Shown here piece by piece: positions 1 to 5,299 of a stretch of DNA of 8,661 bases. The stretch is from SIG480 sp045636165. Its GTDB lineage: Bacteria; Bacillota; Clostridia; Oscillospirales; JAAYXM01. The stretch covers positions 1-8,661 of the forward strand of contig JAZTWZ010000029.1 of the NCBI GenBank assembly GCA_045636165.1, written 5' to 3'. A program made the translations under genes and the position numbers. The notes beneath the pieces are model-generated. The model had not been told where the DNA came from and did not search any database. It saw nothing but the letters and a program-made list of their open reading frames with translations. The first letter of the stretch is position 1; each line of letters opens with the position of its first letter.

Positions 1-6
1 GGTTGA

Positions 7-14
7 CATATAAT
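7..14 (+). promoter_or_regulatory. Candidate sigma-E -10 element of the spoIIIA operon
   Basis: CATATAAT matches the sigma-E -10 consensus (CATACAMT, recalled from B. subtilis) at seven of eight positions. It would place the transcription start near position 20, about 23 bases before the spoIIIAA start codon. The spoIIIA operon is known to be a sigma-E mother-cell operon in B. subtilis, which fits. The matching -35 element would lie just outside the window, so it cannot be checked. The same bases also read TATAAT (9-14), so a sigma-A -10 is an alternative; the TTGACA at 3-8 is too close to serve as its -35. Confidence 0.45.
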
Positions 15-43
15 TTAGCGACAAACGGAAAGGATGGAATGCT

Positions 44-940
44 ATGCAAAAGGAATTACTCAAAAAATACGGACAGGCAGTGGCATATCTGCCGCTTCGC
101 TTGCGCGGAGAAGCGATGAAGCTTTCCGATGAGGAAAAAGAAAGTGCATCAGAGATTCGCCTTCGCGCCGGACGGGTTATGTCGGTTTGTATAAATGACG
201 GAGAGACGGAAATCGGAGAGTGCCCGGTTCGTCACGAGGAGCTTGAAAATGTCCTTGAGCTTGCAACCCGTGGTTCAGTCCATTCAGCAGAAGCGAGTAT
301 AAAAAAGGGATACATAACGGTTTCAGGCGGTCACAGAATAGGTCTCTGCGGAACATATATCAAAACGGGAGCAATCCGCGACCTGTCTTCCGTGTGCATA
401 CGCATAGCAAAGCCGATTCCGAGTGCGGCAGCGGGAGTGTTTCCGCGAGTTTTAAAGGACGGAAGATTTTTGAATACAATAATAATCTCACCCCCCGGAC
501 ACGGAAAGACAACAATGCTTCGCGACCTTGTAAGAAGACTTTCGGATACAGGTTTTAAAATATCTCTCGTCGATGAGAGAGGGGAGATTGCGGCAAAAAA
601 GAGGGGCGCGGCCCAGTTTGATGTCGGCAGGTGTACAGACATAATGGATGGTATCGAAAAGGCAGAAGGAGCGTCTTTAATGCTTCGTTCAATGTCTCCT
701 GATATAATTGCGCTTGATGAGATAACGGCAGATGAGGATATGAAAGCGATCGTCGGAATACTCAACTGCGGTGTAGGAATTCTGGCAACGGTCCACGGAG
801 CAAATGCCGAGGAGGTTTTTATGCGACCGGCATATCAGAAATTAAAAGAGCTTAATGTGTTTGAAAAGGCGATTATCCTCAATAAGAAAAACGGGGAGTT
901 TACATACAGGACGGTGACTGTCGGGGAGAGGTGCGTATGA
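44..940 (+). CDS. spoIIIAA: Stage III sporulation protein AA, secretion-type ATPase
   Basis: Cytoplasmic ATPase of the SpoIIIA-SpoIIQ channel complex, related to the VirB11/PilT class of secretion ATPases; it acts in the mother cell beneath the membrane parts of the channel. The 298-aa product is about the usual family length (about 307 aa in B. subtilis). Visible motifs are a Walker A loop, PPGHGKTT at residues 150-157 with Lys155 and Thr156, and a Walker B segment, PDIIALDEI at 219-227 with Asp225 and Glu226. A conserved His lies in ATVHG (248-252), and a family-type GGHRIGLCG stretch at 95-103. The start is set by AAAGGATGG at 29-37, about 9 bases upstream of the ATG. It is the first of eight spoIIIA genes, and its stop overlaps the spoIIIAB start as ATGA, suggesting translational coupling. 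Identification rests on motifs plus the operon order. Confidence 0.96.
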   Translation: MQKELLKKYGQAVAYLPLRLRGEAMKLSDEEKESASEIRLRAGRVMSVCINDGETEIGECPVRHEELENVLELATRGSVHSAEASIKKGYITVSGGHRIGLCGTYIKTGAIRDLSSVCIRIAKPIPSAAAGVFPRVLKDGRFLNTIIISPPGHGKTTMLRDLVRRLSDTGFKISLVDERGEIAAKKRGAAQFDVGRCTDIMDGIEKAEGASLMLRSMSPDIIALDEITADEDMKAIVGILNCGVGILATVHGANAEEVFMRPAYQKLKELNVFEKAIILNKKNGEFTYRTVTVGERCV

Positions 941-1452
941 TAAGGATAATAGGCGCGCTTCTTCTTGTCGGGGGCGCGACAGTAATAGGGTTTGGTGCGT
1001 CATGGGAGCTTTCAGTACGCGCAAGAGTTCTTGGTAGCTTTCTTTCTGCGCTTGATCTGATGCTGTCGGAGATAGGCTCGTGCCTTACCCCGATTTGCGA
1101 GCTTATGGAAAAGCTTTCAAAAGAAGCGGTATCTCCGCTTGATTCCTTTTTCAAGGCTTGCGGAGAGGAGAAGCACGAAAAACCGGATGTTTCGTTTTCA
1201 ATTATCTGGAGAAAAAATTTAAACCACGCGGAATATTTAAAGCTTAAGACAAATGAGAGGGAAGTTCTCTCGGAGCTTGGCGCAGTGCTCGGAAGATATG
1301 ATGCGGATAAGCAGATAAGCGCAATATCGCATCTTCAAAGACGCGTTCAGTCGCTTTGGCAGAGTGCCGAGAATGACCGTAAGAGCCTTGGTAAGCTGTA
1401 TGCAAAGCTCGGGCTTATCTGCGGCGTTTCGGTCGTTATAGTATTGATTTGA
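937..1452 (+). CDS. spoIIIAB: Stage III sporulation protein AB
   Basis: Membrane protein of the SpoIIIA channel; the family is distantly similar to GspF-type secretion platform proteins. I place the start at ATG 937, which overlaps the spoIIIAA stop as ATGA and lies 6 bases after GGGGAGAG (923-930); an in-frame GTG at 931 would add two residues but is less well placed. The 171-aa product has a hydrophobic N-terminal segment (residues about 2-21) and another at the very C terminus (about 154-171). Between them is a soluble helical region carrying ELGAVLGRYD followed by a DxxxQ pattern, typical of the family. The length equals that of the B. subtilis protein as I recall it. It is the second gene of the operon, just upstream of spoIIIAC. 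Confidence 0.94.
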   Translation: MIRIIGALLLVGGATVIGFGASWELSVRARVLGSFLSALDLMLSEIGSCLTPICELMEKLSKEAVSPLDSFFKACGEEKHEKPDVSFSIIWRKNLNHAEYLKLKTNEREVLSELGAVLGRYDADKQISAISHLQRRVQSLWQSAENDRKSLGKLYAKLGLICGVSVVIVLI

Positions 1453-1465
1453 TGGAGAAGTTAAA

Positions 1466-1660
1466 ATGCAGGTTGATTTGATTTTTAAGGTTGCGGCAAT
1501 CGGAATATTAGTATCTGTCCTAAATCAGCTTCTTGTGCGTTCAGGGCGTGAGGAGCAGGCGATGATGACGACCCTTGCAGGGCTTATAGTCGTGCTTATG
1601 ATAATAGTCCGAGAGATAAGCAGTCTTTTTGACCTCATAAAATCAACCTTCGGGTTTTAA
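1466..1660 (+). CDS. spoIIIAC: Stage III sporulation protein AC
   Basis: Very small membrane protein of the SpoIIIA complex, 64 aa, close to the usual length of about 68. Two hydrophobic segments are visible, at residues about 5-23 and 31-54, separated by a short charged turn (VRSGREEQ), so it should be a two-pass hairpin in the mother-cell membrane facing the forespore. The ATG is preceded by TGGAGAAG (1453-1460) at 5 bases spacing. It lies 13 bases after spoIIIAB and 4 bases before spoIIIAD, in the canonical order. AC and AD are related to each other and are found next to each other in spore formers. Their exact structural role in the channel is not settled. Confidence 0.94.
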   Translation: MQVDLIFKVAAIGILVSVLNQLLVRSGREEQAMMTTLAGLIVVLMIIVREISSLFDLIKSTFGF

Positions 1661-1664
1661 AAAT

Positions 1665-2045
1665 ATGGAAGTTGTAATTAAAGTTTCTGTCCTTGCGATA
1701 CTCGGCGCGATAGCAATAGTGGCGCTTCGCAGGACTCTTCCCGAAATGTCAGTGGTCTTGTCGGTTGCACTTATCTCGGCGCTCGTGTTTTCTACGGCAG
1801 GTGCAGTTTTAAAGGTGGTAACGCTTATCTTCGAACTCTCCGACTGGGCAGGAATTGACCGCGAACTCGTTGAGCCGCTTGTAAAAACACTCGGGATAAG
1901 TATTGTTGCGCGTCTTGCATCCGAGATGTGCCGCGAAAGCGGTGTTGCGGCGGCGTCATCGTACATAGAGCTTGTCGGAGGCGGCGTGGCAATCTCATTT
2001 GCAATTCCGCTTGTTTTTGGGCTGCTCGGGCAGATTTCACAATGA
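1665..2045 (+). CDS. spoIIIAD: Stage III sporulation protein AD
   Basis: Integral membrane protein of the SpoIIIA channel, 126 aa (about 133 in B. subtilis). Hydrophobic segments are seen at residues about 3-21, 29-50 and 105-123, and a family-like glycine-rich stretch (ELVGGGVAIS) leads into the last one. The start lies only 4 bases after the spoIIIAC stop and has no clear Shine-Dalgarno sequence of its own. Translation therefore probably depends on ribosomes ending spoIIIAC. The stop TGA at 2043-2045 overlaps an ATG at 2042, but the next gene more likely starts at 2054. Confidence 0.93.
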   Translation: MEVVIKVSVLAILGAIAIVALRRTLPEMSVVLSVALISALVFSTAGAVLKVVTLIFELSDWAGIDRELVEPLVKTLGISIVARLASEMCRESGVAAASSYIELVGGGVAISFAIPLVFGLLGQISQ

Positions 2046-2053
2046 GGAATGAT

Positions 2054-3139
2054 ATGAAAAAGGTATTTTGTCTGTGTATGCTTTTGACTCTTGTTTTGCC
2101 GACGGTTTATGCGAAAGACGAGCTATACGATGTCCTTGAGGTGCCGGAGGTAATAGCGGCAGCCCCGGGTGCTTCAGATATAGAATTTGAAGAGAATGTA
2201 TCCCTTGGAAACGGTATGTTTTCGGTAGTGGAAAAGGTTCTTTCGGGAATACGCGAGTTTCTGACACAGGGAATAAGATGCGTAGGTATTATCTGTGCGG
2301 TATCGTTTCTTGTAAGCTTTGTGGAATCGTTTATGCCGTCGGGAGATAACGGAGCATTAAAAATGGTACTCTCTCTTGTTGGTGCGCTTTCGGTAACAGT
2401 TGCGGCGTCAGGCAGCATAACAAGCGTAATGGGAATGGGCAAGGAGTTCATCTCGGGAATAGATGTGTTTTCAAAAGCGCTTATTCCGAGCGTTGCCGCG
2501 GCAGAGGCGGCAAGCGGTTTTGCAGGCTCTGCAACGGTAAAGGCAGGAATTGCGCTCGTGTTTTCTGATGCGCTCATAAGCTTTATAAATTCAGTTCTTC
2601 TGCCACTTGTGTATATAAATATCTTTGCAGGTGCTGCAAATGCCGCGTCAAAAAGTTCGGTGTTGCAGAAAATATCCGAGTTTTCGGTAAAGTTTGTGTC
2701 CTGGTCTCTTCGTGTGTTACTTGGCGCGTTTGTGTCATATATCGGAGTTTCGGGGATAGTTACCGCAGGGGCGGACAAGGCAGCTCTTTCAACGGCACAG
2801 CTTGCAATAGGGGCTGCAGTTCCTGTTGTCGGAGGTATAGTGTCGGAGGCGGCAGAGACTGTTATGTCAGGAGCAACAATGATGAAAAACGCGATAGGCG
2901 TATTCGGGATGCTCTCAATTCTCTCGGCTTTTGCAACGCCGTTTGCCGCAATGCTTGTGAACTACCTTGCATTCAAGGCGGCATCTCTCGTATCAAGCCC
3001 CGTGATAAACGGTGGAATCTCCGAGCTCTCTTCAAAAATTGCGGAGAGCTTCGGACTCATAATCGCTATGTGTGCATCTGTCGCAACGGTTATCATAATA
3101 GCGGTGATCGCGGCAATGAAGAGTGTGGGGGTCGTGTAA
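2054..3139 (+). CDS. spoIIIAE: Stage III sporulation protein AE, polytopic membrane protein
   Basis: Largest membrane component of the SpoIIIA channel, 361 aa from this start (about 399 in B. subtilis). I chose ATG 2054 because TGAGGA (2043-2048) lies at a good distance and because the product then begins with a clean signal peptide: two Lys, a hydrophobic core and a likely cleavage after TVYA at residue 20. The frame is open further upstream, but that part overlaps spoIIIAD and gives an Arg- and Cys-rich non-family sequence. ATG 2042 would add only four residues (MRND). After the signal come about seven hydrophobic segments, the last near the C terminus (SFGLIIAMC to IIIAVIAAM). The stop TAA shares its last base with the spoIIIAF ATG. 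A permease-like role is inferred for the family; the transported molecule is unknown. Confidence 0.94.
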   Translation: MKKVFCLCMLLTLVLPTVYAKDELYDVLEVPEVIAAAPGASDIEFEENVSLGNGMFSVVEKVLSGIREFLTQGIRCVGIICAVSFLVSFVESFMPSGDNGALKMVLSLVGALSVTVAASGSITSVMGMGKEFISGIDVFSKALIPSVAAAEAASGFAGSATVKAGIALVFSDALISFINSVLLPLVYINIFAGAANAASKSSVLQKISEFSVKFVSWSLRVLLGAFVSYIGVSGIVTAGADKAALSTAQLAIGAAVPVVGGIVSEAAETVMSGATMMKNAIGVFGMLSILSAFATPFAAMLVNYLAFKAASLVSSPVINGGISELSSKIAESFGLIIAMCASVATVIIIAVIAAMKSVGVV

Positions 3140-3609
3140 TGCAGGGAATAAGTTCATGGGTGTCAGGACTTTGCGCCGCATCGCTTGTTGTTGCGGTCAT
3201 ATCTGCGATTTCGCCGAAAAACAGCGCAGGCAGGGTGTGCGTTATGATGGCGAGCATAATGGTAATGGTCGCGCTCATATCGCCGATTCTTGATTTAAGA
3301 GGCTTGAGCCTTCTTGATATAGGGCGAGATTACGAGAGGAGTATTCGGCGAAAAATAGAAGAAACGACAGAGGCGACTGAAAGATTAAAAAAAGATATCA
3401 TAGAAGAAGAGCTTTCGTCATATATATTGGATAAAGCGGAAGTAAGTGAAGAAGCTTGCAAAGTTAATATAAGGCTTGAAGACGGCGTTGCAGTATCCGC
3501 AGAGGTCGTAAGTTGGGATAGTGTCTCGGCAGCGCGCGTGAGCGAGGTTTTAAAAGACGAGCTTGGGATAGAGCGAGAGCGACAGGAAATAAAAATTGAG
3601 GTAGGATGA
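3139..3609 (+). CDS. spoIIIAF: Stage III sporulation protein AF
   Basis: Membrane-anchored ring protein of the SpoIIIA channel, 156 aa, shorter than the roughly 206-aa B. subtilis protein. Two transmembrane helices are seen at residues about 6-24 and 33-51. A charged helix follows (about 60-95), then a C-terminal alpha/beta domain (about 100-155: VNIRLEDGVAVSAEVVSW, then VSEVLKDELGIE and IKIEV). This matches the ring-building fold known from this family. The start is ATG 3139, overlapping the spoIIIAE stop as TAATG, with a G-rich stretch (GTGGGGGTC) just upstream. The frame extends upstream to 3070, but that region lies inside spoIIIAE and encodes nothing family-like. Confidence 0.93.
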   Translation: MQGISSWVSGLCAASLVVAVISAISPKNSAGRVCVMMASIMVMVALISPILDLRGLSLLDIGRDYERSIRRKIEETTEATERLKKDIIEEELSSYILDKAEVSEEACKVNIRLEDGVAVSAEVVSWDSVSAARVSEVLKDELGIERERQEIKIEVG

Positions 3610-4133
3610 TGGAAAAGAAAGCAATATCAAAAAAATACACAAAGCTTTTTGAAAAGTACAAATACATACTTGTCATAATAGTTGTCGGAATGTGTCTTCT
3701 TGTATTGCCGAAAGGCGAGGGAGACAATAAAAAAGTTTCGGGAGTGTCGGAAGAAGTTATCGTCAAAGATTTTGAGAACAAGGTTGAAAATGCGCTTTCC
3801 GGGTGCGATGGAGTCGGACGGTGCGAGGTTATTCTATCGATAGAATCGGGAAGCGAAAAAATATATGAAAAGGAAGCGCGGAAAAGCGCGCGAGAAAGTG
3901 AGAGCGGGGTGGTTTTAGAGCAGGACAGCGATATAAAGCCGAGCATTCTATCGGAAGGCTCAGGGCGCGAAAGTGCGCTTGTTGTGAAAGAGGTTTATCC
4001 GGAGTTCCGGGGTGCACTTGTTATATGCGACGGTGCGGAGAAAACTGAGGTAAAAAGAGCAGTAACGGAATCGGTCATGGCATTGACGGGGCTCGGTGCA
4101 GACAAAATCAGCATAATAAAAATGAAAAAGTAG
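3606..4133 (+). CDS. spoIIIAG: Stage III sporulation protein AG, channel ring protein
   Basis: Single-pass membrane protein that forms a large oligomeric ring in the space between mother-cell and forespore membranes. The 175-aa product (about 229 in B. subtilis) has a basic N terminus, one transmembrane helix at about 19-36 (ILVIIVVGMCLLVLP) and an extracellular domain. That domain shows the split ring-building motif: VENALSGCDGVGRCEVILSI (60-79), a variable charged insert (about 84-120), then PEFRGALVICDGAE (132-145) and a closing helix-strand ending ISIIKMKK. The start codon overlaps the spoIIIAF stop (ATGATGG); ATG 3609 is an equally possible start one codon later. GAGGTAGG lies directly upstream. 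Confidence 0.94.
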   Translation: MMEKKAISKKYTKLFEKYKYILVIIVVGMCLLVLPKGEGDNKKVSGVSEEVIVKDFENKVENALSGCDGVGRCEVILSIESGSEKIYEKEARKSARESESGVVLEQDSDIKPSILSEGSGRESALVVKEVYPEFRGALVICDGAEKTEVKRAVTESVMALTGLGADKISIIKMKK

Positions 4134-4144
4134 GAGGAAACACA

Positions 4145-4660
4145 GTGAAGAGAAAAGGCACAGTTGCCGCAATAATCGTACTTTTTATATGTGTTGCGGT
4201 ATATCTTAATTTGAATACAACAGAAGTAAGTGTTGATGATGAGAGAATAAAGACAACTCTTGGGGTACAGACTGAAACTACGGAAGAGAAAGTAGAAGAA
4301 AAAGGCGAAAGCTACTTTGAAGAAGCTCGTCTTGAAAAGCAGAAAGCGAGAGACAGCGCAATAACAACGCTCAAGGAAGCTGCAGCAGAGGAGAATATGC
4401 CTGAAGAGTCGCGCGAGAGTGCAGCAAAGAGTATTGAAACGATTTCAAGCGGCGCGATATCTGAAACGCGAATCGAAACTCTCATAAAGGCAAAGGGCTT
4501 TTCAGATTGTGTCGCGCTTATAAATGATAAGGGAGTGAATGTAATTGTAAGCGCACCCGAAACAGGGCTTACTGCTGCTGACACTACAAAAATCAAGGAT
4601 ATCGTTGTAAGCGAAACGGGAGTTTCACCAAGCCAAATAAAAATTGTTGAAATTAAGTAA
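4145..4660 (+). CDS. spoIIIAH: Stage III sporulation protein AH, SpoIIQ-binding ring protein
   Basis: Single-pass membrane protein whose extracellular domain binds forespore SpoIIQ (LytM-type) in B. subtilis and joins the two halves of the channel; it belongs to the YscJ/FliF-like ring fold. The 171-aa product (about 218 in B. subtilis) has a transmembrane helix at about 6-23 (VAAIIVLFICVAVYLNL), then a Glu/Lys-rich linker (about 40-85). The C-terminal globular part (about 90-171) contains the family-like KGFSDCVALINDKGVNVIV and ends in QIKIVEIK. The start is GTG at 4145, supported by the strong site TAGGAGGAAA at 4131-4140. It is the last gene of the spoIIIA operon. I see no terminator after it. 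Confidence 0.95.
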   Translation: MKRKGTVAAIIVLFICVAVYLNLNTTEVSVDDERIKTTLGVQTETTEEKVEEKGESYFEEARLEKQKARDSAITTLKEAAAEENMPEESRESAAKSIETISSGAISETRIETLIKAKGFSDCVALINDKGVNVIVSAPETGLTAADTTKIKDIVVSETGVSPSQIKIVEIK

Positions 4661-4675
4661 GAAATAGGGTATAAT
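4647..4675 (+). promoter_or_regulatory. Housekeeping (sigma-A type) promoter for the Asp23/Gls24 gene
   Basis: TTGAAA (4647-4652) and a perfect TATAAT (4670-4675) are separated by exactly 17 bases. Transcription would begin near 4682, giving a leader of about 27 bases that contains AAAAAGGAGAG. The -35 box lies in the last codons of spoIIIAH, so the downstream gene can be expressed in growing cells independently of the sporulation operon. Confidence 0.8.
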
Positions 4676-4708
4676 AATGTTACATAAAGAAAAAGGAGAG
4701 AACCTACT

Positions 4709-5113
4709 ATGGCTGAAATTAAAGAATATACAGCTCGTGCTGATGAGTCGGGTAAGGTTACGATATCCGAAGATGTTATCGCGTCTATTACCTCAATCGC
4801 CGCAAGCGAGATAGACGGTGTTGCAGGCCTTGGAACTACGCTTGTTGCAGATTTTCTCGGGAAGAAAACGGCTGCAAAGGGCGTAAAGGTTACGATTTCA
4901 GAAGATTCTGTCGAGCTTTTTGTAACAATTACTGTGAAAAAGGGAGTAGTTATTCCGACTGTCGCGAAGGCAGTTCAGTCGAATATTATTTCTGCTGTCG
5001 AATCAATGACAGGTATCAAGGTAACAGCAGTAAATGTCAAGGTCGGCGGAGTTGCGTTTGAAAAGGAAAAGAAAAAGGCAATTGAAGCTCCGGCTGATGA
5101 GGCAAAGAAATAG
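4709..5113 (+). CDS. Asp23/Gls24 family envelope stress protein (YqhY-like)
   Basis: Member of the Asp23/Gls24 (DUF322) family, small proteins linked to envelope or alkaline stress; YqhY of B. subtilis is tied to control of acetyl-CoA carboxylase. The 134-aa product has the typical layout: VTISEDVIASITSIAASEIDGV (17-38) with a following Gly turn, a strand pair (GVKVTISEDSVELFVTITVK), a PTVAKAVQSNI helix and a closing VTAVNVKVGGVAFE strand. A Lys/Glu/Ala-rich tail ends it. There are no membrane segments or signal peptide. AGGAG at 4694-4698 supports the ATG, 10 bases downstream. Its place right after spoIIIAH matches the yqhY neighbourhood in Firmicutes, although accB and accC are missing here. 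The family is certain; the YqhY-type role is inferred from position. Confidence 0.93.
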   Translation: MAEIKEYTARADESGKVTISEDVIASITSIAASEIDGVAGLGTTLVADFLGKKTAAKGVKVTISEDSVELFVTITVKKGVVIPTVAKAVQSNIISAVESMTGIKVTAVNVKVGGVAFEKEKKKAIEAPADEAKK

Positions 5114-5143
5114 AGCTTTCTTTAATTCTTAAAACTGAATAAT

Positions 5144-5210
5144 CAAAAGGGAGTAATCGACGCCTGCCGTAATAAAGTCAACAATCGGGATGTAATATTC
5201 TCTGGCTTTG
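5144..5210 (+). ncRNA. yybP-ykoY manganese riboswitch aptamer
   Basis: The leader of the cation ATPase contains, in the right order, the conserved blocks I recall for the yybP-ykoY Mn2+ riboswitch. These are GGGAGTAA (5149-5156, loop 1), GTCAACA (5177-5183, loop 3) and CTGGCTTTG (5202-5210, the closing 3' strand). A short closing helix can form between CAAA (5144-5147) and TTTG (5207-5210). An internal hairpin can form between CCG (5167-5169) and CGG (5186-5188), bringing the two metal-binding loops together. The family is known to sense Mn2+ and to turn on exporters, including P-type ATPases of lactic acid bacteria. An expression platform and such an ATPase follow directly. The motif match was made by eye; a covariance-model search would settle it. 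Confidence 0.85.
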
Positions 5211-5219
5211 TTTTAAATG

Positions 5220-5263
5220 ATGAGACTTATTTGTACTATAAGCAAATAAGTCTCATTTTTTTT
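5220..5263 (+). terminator. Intrinsic terminator, expression platform of the riboswitch
   Basis: A perfect 14-bp stem (5220-5233 with 5243-5256) with a 9-base loop is followed by seven T residues (5257-5263). It lies between the aptamer and the ATPase start codon and begins only ten bases after the aptamer's last conserved block, so it is well placed as a Mn2+-controlled attenuator. AAA (5215-5217) could extend the left arm against the T-run, and GTTTTAA (5210-5216) can pair with TTAAAAC (5129-5135). This gives a possible overlap by which the aptamer fold could compete with terminator formation. It is also the only terminator seen downstream of the Asp23/Gls24 gene. Confidence 0.9.
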
Positions 5264-5299
5264 GTAAATAATTTTAAATATAAGAAAGGTGTGTAAGGA

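Noticed and set aside
3..14. TTGACA followed by TATAAT as a sigma-A promoter.
   Set aside because: The two boxes abut with no spacer, so they cannot form one promoter; only the -10 portion is usable.
331..765. A 144-codon minus-strand ORF opposite spoIIIAA.
   Set aside because: It is antisense to the Walker motifs of a clear gene, its product is Ser/Ile-rich without family features, and no ribosome site was noted.
1928..2053. Upstream in-frame extension of spoIIIAE from ATG 1928.
   Set aside because: It overlaps spoIIIAD almost to its end and gives an Arg/Cys-rich sequence in front of what is a clean signal peptide starting at 2054.
2107..2778. A 223-codon minus-strand ORF opposite spoIIIAE.
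   Set aside because: It is a shadow of a conserved membrane protein, low-complexity in Thr/Ser/Ala with no recognisable domain.
3464..3946. Minus-strand ORF of 160 codons opposite spoIIIAF and spoIIIAG.
   Set aside because: It spans two well-supported overlapping genes and shows no protein-like pattern or start context.
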